Below, piece by piece: positions 1 through 6,587 of a DNA stretch of 6,674 bases. This stretch comes from Candidatus Bipolaricaulota bacterium (GTDB lineage Bacteria > Bipolaricaulota > Bipolaricaulia > UBA7950 > UBA9294), in the NCBI GenBank assembly GCA_021129875.1, contig JAJOKK010000151.1:1-6674 (forward strand), read 5' to 3'. A program made the translations under genes and the position numbers. The notes under the pieces are model-generated. The model worked only from the letters and a program-made list of their open reading frames with translations, had not been told where the DNA came from and made no database searches. Position 1 is the first letter of the stretch; each line of letters begins with the position of its first letter.

Positions 1-10
1 TCCTTAATGC

Positions 11-46
11 TTCATCTCAGCGATCTTTGCGTCCTCTGCGGTAAAA
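11..46. repeat. Degenerate 9-bp-period array in the intergenic region before dprA
   Basis: Four consecutive 9-mers can be read in register: TTCATCTCA (11-19), GCGATCTTT (20-28), GCGTCCTCT (29-37) and GCGGTAAAA (38-46). The last three share a GCG start, and the first three share a pyrimidine-rich CTCT-like tail. No coding gene is recognisable here: the frame running from position 7 into dprA gives a peptide with no family resemblance ahead of the normal DprA start. From memory, phrases of the type CTTTGCGTCCTCTGCGGT occur as scattered intergenic sequence in various bacteria; I cannot verify that here. Function is unknown. Confidence 0.45.
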
Positions 47-66
47 TGCTTGAAACTACGGTTGGA

Positions 67-98
67 CCTCCGGCCTGGCTATGGAACCAGCCGCGGGG
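67..98 (+). other. Bulged hairpin in the dprA upstream region
   Basis: Positions 67-78 and 87-98 can fold into a stem. Pairs are C67-G98, C68-G97, U69-G96, C70-G95, then C71-G93 to C74-G90, then U76-A89 to G78-C87. C94 and C75 are single-base bulges and the loop is the 8 nt at 79-86. Eleven pairs, mostly G-C, make this a stable structure on paper. There is no T-run after it on either strand, so it is not a standard intrinsic terminator. It could be the 3' end of an upstream transcript, an RNA processing site, or chance in GC-rich DNA. Confidence 0.4.
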
Positions 99-153
99 AT
101 ATCGGATTAAAGTGTGTAATGGGATCGCTCATACCAAAGCGCCGAAGCGGCAT

Positions 154-182
154 TTGGCAGGAAGCTCATACACGCTTAAGAT
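154..182 (+). promoter_or_regulatory. Putative sigma70-type promoter for dprA and the operon
   Basis: TTGGCA (154-159) matches the -35 consensus TTGACA at 5 of 6 bases. A spacer of exactly 17 nt leads to TAAGAT (177-182), which matches the -10 consensus TATAAT at 4 of 6. A transcription start about 7 nt beyond the -10 would fall at about 189-190, on the A of the dprA start codon. The hexamers are seen directly; promoter activity is inferred. No operator-like palindrome overlaps it. Confidence 0.45.
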
Positions 183-189
183 CTTTCTT

Positions 190-1293
190 ATGAACTGGAC
201 AGCGCGCCATCTTCTCATTGGGCTGAACCTGATCCGCGAGATCACCCCGCGACGGATGGAGATCCTCCTCCACTGTTTCTCCTCCCCACAGGAGATCTGG
301 GATGCCCCGGCAAGGGAGATATCCGGGATCCCCGGGTTCTCCGCCGAGGTCGCTTCGCAGATCGTTGCCGCACGAAGTGATGCAGCGCTCGATTGCGAAC
401 TGGCACGGGCAGTGGAGCTTGGGGTCAGCATCGTCACCCTCCTCGATCCTGCCTATCCGCCCCTGCTGCGCGAGATCGAGGCACCACCCGCTGTCCTCTA
501 TATCCGCGGGGAGGAGACGATCGATACCAGGCGGACGATCGCCATCGTGGGAACACGGCGGGCGAGCGGTTACGGCAGGGCGATGGCTGAGCGACTCGCC
601 CGCGACCTCGGCGCGCTCGGGCTACTCGTGGTGAGCGGCCTGGCTCTCGGGATCGATACGGCTGCGCATCGCGGCGCTCTCGCCGCTGGCGGGAAGACGG
701 TCGCGGTCCTCGGCTCGGGTTTCCTCCACCCCTATCCGGCGGCGAACAGGGAGTTGATCGATAGGGTTGCGCAGGGTGGGGCTGTGGTGAGTGAGTATCC
801 GCTCGATACCCACCCGACCAAGTGGACCTTCCCCCAGCGAAACCGGACCATCGCCGGCCTGTCTCGCGGGGTGGTCGTAGTGGAAGCGCCGGCGCGGAGC
901 GGCGCCCTGATCACCGCCCGCCTCGCGCTGGAACAGGGGCGCGAGGTCTTCGCCGTCCCTGGGAATGTCATCAGTACGGCGAGCGCAGGGACGAATCGTC
1001 TGATCAAGGATGGGGCGAAGCTTGTGGAGGGAACGGATGATATCCTGAACGAGTTTCCCGATCTTGCCACCCTAAAAAAGGGATCGCCGACAACGACGAA
1101 GTGCGATCTCCCCTTACTATCGGCGGAGCAGCGCCGGATCTACGAGCTGGTTGGCCTTGAACCGCTCCACATTGACGATATCATCTCCCGGGGAAGCCTT
1201 TCCCCGACCGAGGCCGCGCATACCCTCCTCCTGCTTCAGATGAAGGACTTAATTCAGGAGGTTGAGGGGAAGCGGTATATCAAAAGGCCGTAG
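190..1293 (+). CDS. dprA: DNA-processing protein DprA/Smf, ssDNA-binding RecA loader
   Basis: DprA is a cytoplasmic protein that binds incoming single-stranded DNA in natural transformation and loads RecA onto it; many bacteria not known to be competent also carry it. The product is 367 aa, a usual length. Residues 1-60 form the helical N-terminal (SAM/HhH-like) part. The Rossmann-like DNA-binding core (about 85-290) shows YPPLLREI and LYIRG (89-107), AIVGTRRASGYG (118-129), VSGLALGIDTAAHRGAL (148-164), FPQRNRTIAGLS (214-225), ARSGALITARLALEQG (235-250), FAVPGN (254-259) and GTNRLIKDGA (267-276). Residues about 309-365 resemble the C-terminal winged-helix domain. ATG 190 is chosen because family similarity begins there (MNWTARHLLIGLNLI); the same frame stays open upstream to an ATG at 7, but that extension looks non-coding. 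There is no SD before 190, so translation may be leaderless. First gene of the presumed operon. Confidence 0.95.
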   Translation: MNWTARHLLIGLNLIREITPRRMEILLHCFSSPQEIWDAPAREISGIPGFSAEVASQIVAARSDAALDCELARAVELGVSIVTLLDPAYPPLLREIEAPPAVLYIRGEETIDTRRTIAIVGTRRASGYGRAMAERLARDLGALGLLVVSGLALGIDTAAHRGALAAGGKTVAVLGSGFLHPYPAANRELIDRVAQGGAVVSEYPLDTHPTKWTFPQRNRTIAGLSRGVVVVEAPARSGALITARLALEQGREVFAVPGNVISTASAGTNRLIKDGAKLVEGTDDILNEFPDLATLKKGSPTTTKCDLPLLSAEQRRIYELVGLEPLHIDDIISRGSLSPTEAAHTLLLLQMKDLIQEVEGKRYIKRP

Positions 1294-1297
1294 GAGG
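1292..1297 (+). promoter_or_regulatory. Strong ndk ribosome binding site overlapping the dprA stop
   Basis: AGGAGG at 1292-1297, a perfect SD core, shares its first two bases with the dprA TAG stop (1291-1293). Eight nucleotides separate it from the ndk ATG at 1306. The arrangement fixes the ndk start and implies that dprA and ndk are on one mRNA, probably with ribosome re-initiation. It contrasts with the absence of an SD before dprA. Confidence 0.85.
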
Positions 1298-1305
1298 CAT
1301 CATCA

Positions 1306-1755
1306 ATGAGTGTGCAACAGACATTAGTCCTTTGTAAACCCGACGCTGTGCAGCGCGGGCTGATAGGAAGGATCATCGCCCGATTTGAGGAGAAGGGGTT
1401 AAAGATAGTCGGTCTGCGAATGCTACGGGTCGACGAGGAACTCGCCCGGACGCACTACAAGGAACACGCTGCCAAGGATTTCTTTCCCGAGCTGGCCGCG
1501 TTCATCACCTCCTCTCCGATCGTTGCTCTGGCGATCGAGGGGAAGAATGCCGTTGAAGTGGTTCGCAAGATCATGGGGGTAACCAACCCGCAAAACGCGA
1601 CACCGGGGACGATAAGAGGGGATTTTGGACTCAACCTGACGATGAACCTTGTCCACGGCTCAGATTCTCTCGCCTCGGCCGAACGCGAGATCGAACTCTT
1701 CTTCTCCCCGGAGGAGATCAACGACTATTCGCTCGCCCTGGACAGCTGGCTCTAA
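1306..1755 (+). CDS. ndk: Nucleoside diphosphate kinase
   Basis: Ndk moves the gamma-phosphate from a nucleoside triphosphate (usually ATP) to other (d)NDPs through a phosphohistidine intermediate, balancing cytoplasmic NTP and dNTP pools. The 149-aa product is full length for the family. TLVLCKPDAVQRGLIG (6-21) contains the conserved substrate-binding Lys11. Tyr51 lies in the HYKEH segment (50-54). PGTIRGDFG (100-108) is the nucleotide-binding loop. NLVHGSDS (114-121) carries the catalytic His117 (codon 1654-1656). The C-terminus FFSPEEINDY...SWL is typical, without the final Tyr-Glu seen in many homologues. ATG 1306 has a perfect SD 8 nt upstream. It lies 12 nt after dprA and 77 nt before valS. 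Nothing suggests loss of activity. Confidence 0.97.
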   Translation: MSVQQTLVLCKPDAVQRGLIGRIIARFEEKGLKIVGLRMLRVDEELARTHYKEHAAKDFFPELAAFITSSPIVALAIEGKNAVEVVRKIMGVTNPQNATPGTIRGDFGLNLTMNLVHGSDSLASAEREIELFFSPEEINDYSLALDSWL

Positions 1756-1758
1756 CAG

Positions 1759-1798
1759 AGTAAAAGAGCACGAATTACGTCGCTCCGAGCGATTTACT
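1759..1798 (+). other. Small hairpin in the ndk-valS spacer
   Basis: In the 77-nt spacer, TCGCT (1780-1784) and AGCGA (1788-1792) pair around a 3-nt loop. The flanking AGTAAA (1759-1764) is the exact complement of TTTACT (1793-1798), with 15 unpaired nt (1765-1779) on the left side. There is no T-run, so it is not an intrinsic terminator. The spacer is far too short for a T-box leader, the common control of valS in Firmicutes, and no T-box core is visible. It may be an mRNA stability or processing element, or chance. Confidence 0.3.
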
Positions 1799-1832
1799 GC
1801 GATGGACGCGAGCGAGCGGAAGAGGAGAAACC

Positions 1833-4451
1833 ATGGAACTTCCTGCACGATATCAACCCTCTCAGGTGGAGGGGAAGCTCTACCGTTTTTGGGAGGAGAG
1901 CGGCTGTTTTCACGCTGAGATCGAGCCGGGTAATGAGAGACGTTTCTCCATGGTGATCCCGCCGCCGAATGTCACCTCGGCGATGCACATTGGGAATGCG
2001 CTTCAGTACACGCTGCATGACATCATCATCCGCTACAAGCGGATGGACGGCCACGTCGCCTGCTGGTTCCCGGGGATGGACCACGCCGGGATCGCCACCC
2101 AGAACGTGGTCGAACGGGAACTGGCCAAACAGGGCCTGACCCGGCACGACCTTGGGCGTGATGAGTTTGTAAAACGCGTTTGGCAGTGGAAGGATCAGTA
2201 CGGAGGGCACATTCAGAAGCAGATGCGGGCGTTGGGGACCTCTCCGGACTGGTGGCGGGAGCAGTTCACCCTCGATCCCGGACCTTCGCGCGCCGTACGG
2301 GAGGTCTTTGTTCGGCTATACGAAGAGGGGAAGATCTATCGCGGCGAGCGGATGGTCAACTGGTGTCCCCGCTGTGAGACCGCTCTCTCTGATATAGAAG
2401 TCGAGCACCATACAGTGCAGGGGAACCTGTACCATGTCCGCTACGAGGTTGAGGCCGGCGGGCATGTGGTGATCGTCACCACGCGTCCGGAGACGATGCT
2501 CGGGGACACCGGCGTTGCCGTCAACCCGAATGACGAGCGGGTGAAGCACCTGATCGGAAAGACGGCCGTTCTTCCAATCCTGGGTCGGCGGTTGCCGATC
2601 GTCGGGGCCGCCGAGGTCGACCCGGAATTCGGCACCGGTCTGCTCAAGATAACCCCTGCCCACGATCCGGTCGACTTTGAGATCGGGAAGCGTCACTCCC
2701 TTGCCTCGGTCAACATCCTGAAGCGAAACGGCACGATCAACGAGAACGGCGGCCAGTTCGCCGGTGTGAGCCGTGAACAGGCGCGAGAAGCGATCGTCGA
2801 CCGCCTGCGCACGTCCGGCCTCCTGGAGAAAATCGAACCCCATACCCACGCTGTTGGCCATTGCCAGCGCTGCGACACAATGGTCGAACCGCTGATCTCG
2901 CAGCAATGGTTCATGAAGATGGACGAGTTGGCCGCTCCGGCGATCGAGGCTGTGCGTACCGGACGGGTGGAATTCGTCCCTAAACGCTGGGAGCGGTTGT
3001 ACTTCGAGTGGATGGAGAACATCAAGGATTGGTGCATCTCCCGCCAGTTGTGGTGGGGTCATCAGATTCCGATCTGGTACTGCGATGACTGCGATGAGAT
3101 GATCGTTGCCTGCGATGACCCGACACGATGCCCGGCGTGCGATCGGAGTAACCTCCGGCAGGATTCCGATGTGCTCGACACATGGTTCAGCTCCGCCCTG
3201 TTCCCGTTCTCGGTCATGGGGTGGCCGCAAGATACGCCGGAGCTTGACTACTTCTACCCGACCTCTCTGCTGATCACCGGATTCGACATCATCTTCTTCT
3301 GGGTCGCCCGGATGATCATGATGGGGCTTCACTTTATGGGCGAGGTCCCATTCAGGCAGGTCTATTTCACCCCGCTGATCGAAGATGAGCGCGGGGTAAA
3401 GATGAGTTCATCGCGGGGGAACATCATCGACCCCCTTGCGGTGAGGGATGTCTACGGGATGGATGCACTCCGCTTCACCCTGGCCCAGTCTTCCTCGAAG
3501 GGTCGCGGGATGCGCGTCGCAATGCGGGATATCGAAGCGAGCCGCAACTTCTTGAATAAGATCTGGAACATGGCCCGCTTCGTCCTGCTGAACCTCGGCG
3601 ATGAGCGGCCGCCGCTCCCCGAGACGATCACCGAGTTGGAGGATCGGTACATCCTCTCCCGCCTGGCAGAGACGGTTGCGGAAGTGAGGGCACGCCTCGA
3701 CGACTACGGATTCAACCTGGCGAGCGAAACGCTGTACGCGTTCATCTGGCATGACTACTGCGACTGGTACCTGGAGATGGCAAAAGTCCGCCTCTCCCGC
3801 GACCCTGATGACGGGGTGAAAGGGGTCCTCTATCATGTGCTCGTCAAGGTAATAAAACTCCTCCATCCGTTCGTTCCGTTCATCTCCGAAGAGATCTGGC
3901 GATCACTGGAGAAGGGATCGGGATCGATCTCCCTCGCCCGGTTCCCTGAGGCAGGGGTGCGCGATCACCAGGCAGAGGAGGAGATGTCCGCCTTCAAAGA
4001 AGTAGTCGGTGCTGTACGGGTGATCCGTGCCGATCTGAATGTTCCACAGAAGACCAGCATCGACGTGCTCGTAAGGACATCCGACCCCACGCTGACGGCG
4101 GTTATAGCGAGCAAAGAACGTGCGCTAACCGCCCTTGCCGGGGTTAAGGAGTGGCAGGTGGGGATCGACCTTACCGCTCCCGCAGGCTCGGCACGGCAGA
4201 TCATCACCAACGCTGATCTGTTCGTCCCCCTTGCCGAGTTGATCGATATTGACGCAGAGCGCCTCCGGCTGCAGAAGGAGCTTGATCAGGTCAGTGTCGA
4301 TCTCACAAAGGCCGACAAGAACCTTGCCAATCCCACCTTCCTCGAACGCGCCCCGCGTGCTGTGGTGGAGAAAGAAGAATCAAAGAAGCAGGAGTTCGTT
4401 GCTAAAAAGGAGCGCTTAGCAGCAAACCTCGCCGCACTGGGAGATAGATGA
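1833..4451 (+). CDS. valS: Valyl-tRNA synthetase (class I, compact zinc-type)
   Basis: ValRS attaches valine to tRNA(Val) in the cytoplasm and hydrolyses mischarged Thr-tRNA(Val). The 872-aa product matches the compact Thermus/Bacillus type. Order: N-terminal Rossmann half with PPPNVTSAMHIGN (43-55) and MDHAGIATQ (82-90); CP1 editing insertion (about 190-345) with TTRPETMLGDTGVAVNP (216-232) and FGTGLLKITPAHDPVDFEIGKRH (266-288); WCISRQLWWGHQIPIWY (400-416); DVLDTWFSS (446-454); KMSSS (523-527); helical anticodon-binding domain (about 600-740); C-terminal coiled-coil arm (about 804-872). Cysteine pairs C178/C181, C344/C347, C417/C420 and C433/C436 look like zinc sites, as in Thermus ValRS. 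Odd: the first signature ends HIGN rather than the HxGH usual in ValRS, preceded by TSAM instead of TGxL. The start has AGAGGAGA at 1821-1828 as SD. The stop overlaps the folC start by 4 nt. Confidence 0.97.
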   Translation: MELPARYQPSQVEGKLYRFWEESGCFHAEIEPGNERRFSMVIPPPNVTSAMHIGNALQYTLHDIIIRYKRMDGHVACWFPGMDHAGIATQNVVERELAKQGLTRHDLGRDEFVKRVWQWKDQYGGHIQKQMRALGTSPDWWREQFTLDPGPSRAVREVFVRLYEEGKIYRGERMVNWCPRCETALSDIEVEHHTVQGNLYHVRYEVEAGGHVVIVTTRPETMLGDTGVAVNPNDERVKHLIGKTAVLPILGRRLPIVGAAEVDPEFGTGLLKITPAHDPVDFEIGKRHSLASVNILKRNGTINENGGQFAGVSREQAREAIVDRLRTSGLLEKIEPHTHAVGHCQRCDTMVEPLISQQWFMKMDELAAPAIEAVRTGRVEFVPKRWERLYFEWMENIKDWCISRQLWWGHQIPIWYCDDCDEMIVACDDPTRCPACDRSNLRQDSDVLDTWFSSALFPFSVMGWPQDTPELDYFYPTSLLITGFDIIFFWVARMIMMGLHFMGEVPFRQVYFTPLIEDERGVKMSSSRGNIIDPLAVRDVYGMDALRFTLAQSSSKGRGMRVAMRDIEASRNFLNKIWNMARFVLLNLGDERPPLPETITELEDRYILSRLAETVAEVRARLDDYGFNLASETLYAFIWHDYCDWYLEMAKVRLSRDPDDGVKGVLYHVLVKVIKLLHPFVPFISEEIWRSLEKGSGSISLARFPEAGVRDHQAEEEMSAFKEVVGAVRVIRADLNVPQKTSIDVLVRTSDPTLTAVIASKERALTALAGVKEWQVGIDLTAPAGSARQIITNADLFVPLAELIDIDAERLRLQKELDQVSVDLTKADKNLANPTFLERAPRAVVEKEESKKQEFVAKKERLAANLAALGDR

Positions 4452-5731
4452 ACTATACCGAGGCCCGTCAGGCCCTGGACAGGCTCCCTTTTCTCGACGT
4501 GAAGCCTGGGCTCGAACGGATCGAGCGCCTCCTTGACGCGCTCGATCACCCGCAGCGTGCTTTCCCCGCGGTGCACATCGCCGGGACGAACGGGAAGGGC
4601 TCAGTCACCGCGATGCTTGCACGTGTCCTCTCCCAGGCTGGGTACAAAGTGGGACGGTTTACCTCACCCGACTTCCTCGACTTCCGTGACCGGATCGAAA
4701 TCGACGGCCTTTGGATCGGCAAGAACGAGTTTGCAGCCGCAGTCGAGCAGCTCCTCCCGGTCTTCGCCGGGGACGATCCACCCACCCTGTTCGAAGCGCT
4801 CGCTGCGATCGCGTTCCATCACTTTGCTTCCCAGCAAGTCGATCTGGCAGTGGTAGAAGTCGGGCTTGGGGGCCGGTTCGATGCGACGAACGTCGTCTCG
4901 CCCATCCTGACGATCCTCACCAATGTTGACCGTGACCACCTCTCCCTCCTTGGGGGGACGGTCGAGAAGGTCGCCTGGGAACAGGCAGGGATCGCCAAGG
5001 AGAACGTCCCGTTCCTCATCCCTGATCTCCCCGTGTCGATCGCAGGGGTCGTGAACGAGGAGGTGCGGAAGGTGCGCGCAAAACCGGTCTCTGCCGGCCC
5101 GATCACCGTGAAACGTGAGGCATTCGATTGGGAGCGGGCGACATACTGCGTCACAGGAGGAGACCTGCCAAAGACGATCTACCTCCCGCTTCTCGGCAGA
5201 TACCAACAGGCGAACCTTCAACAAATCCTGCGCGCAGTGGAAATCCTTCGCCAAGGAGGGCTCGCCATCCCCAACAGTGCGGTCGCAGAAGGGCTGGCCA
5301 CGGTCCGTTGGCCCGGCCGGTTCGAGGTGATCGCCCGCCGACCGACCGTCATCCTCGACGGGGCGCACAACCTACCCGCCATCCGCGCCCTTGCCGCTGA
5401 TATCGAGTCCGTGCTCCCGCAGCGGGCGCAACGCCATCTTATGTTCGGCATCCTTGCGGACAAGGAGACCGATGCGATCTGCCGCACCCTCTTCCCTTTG
5501 TTTGCCAGAGTCACGCTCACTTGTTCACAGAGCCCACGCGCCCTTCCGCTCAACACCCTGGCGCGGATCGCCGAGTCATTAGGAGTCACCGGAATCTGTT
5601 CCGCTACGGTCGAAGAAGGGGTCAGTGCGGCGACCAAAGCCCTCACCTCTGACGATGCCCTGCTCATTACCGGATCTCTCACCGTAGTGCGCGAGGCAAG
5701 AGAAAGATTGAGCGAAAGCGCCGGTGATTGA
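4448..5731 (+). CDS. folC: Folylpolyglutamate synthase / possible dihydrofolate synthase
   Basis: FolC is a cytoplasmic Mur-ligase-family enzyme that adds glutamate to reduced folates with ATP; many bacterial members also make dihydrofolate from dihydropteroate, and the sequence alone does not decide this. The 427-aa product is the usual size. The N-terminus MNYTEARQALDRLPFLDVKPGLERI is typical. The P-loop is AGTNGKGS (45-52), followed by FTSPDFLDFRDRI (71-83), TLFEALAAIAF (113-123), VVEVGLGGRFDATN (135-148), and DH (163-164) before LLGGT (167-171). The C-terminal domain has WPGRFEVI (288-295) and DGAHN (304-308). Odd: the family's KAGI motif reads QAGI (179-182); in characterised FolC that lysine is carbamylated and helps bind Mg2+ (E. 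coli Lys188). The ATG lies inside the valS stop (ATGA), with a weak GGGAG SD at 4439-4443, so translation is probably coupled. valS-folC adjacency is common in bacteria. Confidence 0.95.
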   Translation: MNYTEARQALDRLPFLDVKPGLERIERLLDALDHPQRAFPAVHIAGTNGKGSVTAMLARVLSQAGYKVGRFTSPDFLDFRDRIEIDGLWIGKNEFAAAVEQLLPVFAGDDPPTLFEALAAIAFHHFASQQVDLAVVEVGLGGRFDATNVVSPILTILTNVDRDHLSLLGGTVEKVAWEQAGIAKENVPFLIPDLPVSIAGVVNEEVRKVRAKPVSAGPITVKREAFDWERATYCVTGGDLPKTIYLPLLGRYQQANLQQILRAVEILRQGGLAIPNSAVAEGLATVRWPGRFEVIARRPTVILDGAHNLPAIRALAADIESVLPQRAQRHLMFGILADKETDAICRTLFPLFARVTLTCSQSPRALPLNTLARIAESLGVTGICSATVEEGVSAATKALTSDDALLITGSLTVVREARERLSESAGD

Positions 5732-5757
5732 GTGAGTGCATGATTGACCGATTGACT
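5706..5757. repeat. GATTGA-type short repeats at the folC-uppS junction
   Basis: GATTGA occurs at 5706, 5726, 5742 and 5750, spaced 20, 16 and 8 nt. From 5726 the units read in an 8-bp register: GATTGAGT, GAGTGCAT, GATTGACC, GATTGACT, then GATC. The array covers the last folC codons, including its TGA stop (5729-5731), and half of the 50-nt spacer. TTGACC and TTGACT resemble -35 boxes but have no -10 partner at the right distance. It looks like decayed simple-sequence DNA; no function is evident. Confidence 0.4.
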
Positions 5758-5781
5758 GATCCAAGAAGCTGAAAGGTGGAA

Positions 5782-6528
5782 ATGCCAACACTGATCGACA
5801 GAATAAAAGAGCGGGAGCTGCCGCGACACGTGGCGGTGATTATGGATGGGAACGGCCGTTGGGCGAAAGCGCGGGAACTTTCGCGCACCGCCGGGCATCA
5901 GGTAGGCTCGCAGGCCGCAGAGCGGCTGATCCGCTTCATCGGGAGGAAGCTCGGCCTTGACTACCTCACCCTGTTCGCCTTCTCCACCGAGAACTGGGGC
6001 CGTCCCGTTGTCGAAGTCGACTTTCTGATGGACCTTCTCGATCGGTTTATATGCGAGAAGCTGGCGGAGTTCAAGCAGGAGGGGGTGCGGGTCGTCGTCT
6101 CCGGGGAGATCGCAGGCCTCCAACCGGCCTTGCAAAGGGCGGTCGTCCGGGCGATTGAGGAGACCGCGGAGAACGACCGTCTTGTGCTGAACATCGCCCT
6201 TAATTACGGGTCCAGGCAGGAGATCGTCCGCGCCTGTCGCGAGATCGCGCGCGCCGCAGTCGCAGGGAAGCTCAACCCCGACACGATCGAACCCGATACG
6301 ATCACCCGGCTCCTCTACACAGCAGAGATACCCGACCCAGACCTCATCATCCGCACAGGAGGGGAGATGCGCCTCTCCAACTTCCTCCTCTGGCAGTCGG
6401 CCTACACCGAGTTCCACTTCACCCCCACCTTGTGGCCGGACTTCACCCCGGCCGAGCTCCTCCGCGCCATATCGGTCTACCAGGAACGGGAGCGTCGCTT
6501 CGGCGCCGTCAAGGAGTCTGGTGAGTAA
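5782..6528 (+). CDS. uppS: Undecaprenyl diphosphate synthase (cis-prenyltransferase)
   Basis: UppS condenses eight isopentenyl diphosphates in cis onto farnesyl diphosphate, giving the C55 lipid carrier for peptidoglycan and other surface polymers; it works at the inner face of the membrane. The 248-aa product is the family's normal length. Visible motifs: HVAVIMDGNGRWAKAR (16-31) with the catalytic Asp22 (E. coli Asp26), GH (38-39), LFAFSTENW (64-72), LNYGSRQEI, RTGGEMRLSNFLLWQSAYTE (191-210) with diphosphate-binding Arg191, Arg197 and Ser199 and Mg-binding Glu210, then LWPDF (217-221) and the RERRFG tail. No transmembrane segment or signal peptide. ATG 5782 is preferred, with GAAAGG (5771-5776) 5 nt upstream; an in-frame GTG at 5776 would add two residues. 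It lies 50 nt after folC. It is not followed by cdsA, its frequent partner elsewhere, and appears to end the gene run. Confidence 0.96.
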   Translation: MPTLIDRIKERELPRHVAVIMDGNGRWAKARELSRTAGHQVGSQAAERLIRFIGRKLGLDYLTLFAFSTENWGRPVVEVDFLMDLLDRFICEKLAEFKQEGVRVVVSGEIAGLQPALQRAVVRAIEETAENDRLVLNIALNYGSRQEIVRACREIARAAVAGKLNPDTIEPDTITRLLYTAEIPDPDLIIRTGGEMRLSNFLLWQSAYTEFHFTPTLWPDFTPAELLRAISVYQERERRFGAVKESGE

Positions 6529-6587
6529 AGGACCCTGCAGCTTGATGGTGGCGCGCTCGATTCAGGGAGACGGCGCACACAAATTTC

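Noticed and set aside
7..189. 61-residue N-terminal extension of DprA from ATG 7
   Set aside because: The extension matches no DprA N-terminus I know, contains the 9-bp array, the hairpin and the promoter, and DprA similarity begins right at Met 190.
1756..1832. T-box or other riboswitch controlling valS
   Set aside because: The spacer is only 77 nt, lacks a T-box core and has no terminator stem with a T-run; only a small hairpin is present.
2316..3332. 338-aa open frame on the minus strand inside valS
   Set aside because: Antisense to the conserved ValRS editing and catalytic regions, with a low-complexity His/Asp/Arg-rich translation typical of shadow frames and no family resemblance.
4658..4696. 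FolC SPD in place of SPH as a possible active-site defect
   Set aside because: This position varies among known FolC proteins (SPH in E. coli, SPF in Lactobacillus casei as I recall), so Asp75 is not strong evidence of altered function.
5744..5780. Separate promoter for uppS using TTGACC or TTGACT as -35
   Set aside because: At 17-nt spacing the -10 positions read AGCTGA and GGTGGA, which do not resemble TATAAT.
6352..6366. UppS RTGGE instead of RTSGE as an anomaly
   Set aside because: RTGGE is also found in characterised cis-prenyltransferases, including E. coli UppS as I recall, so it is normal variation.
5218..6417. 399-aa open frame on the minus strand across folC and uppS
   Set aside because: It lies antisense to two genes whose motifs are unmistakable, its translation shows no recognisable domain, and long antisense frames are expected in GC-rich coding DNA.
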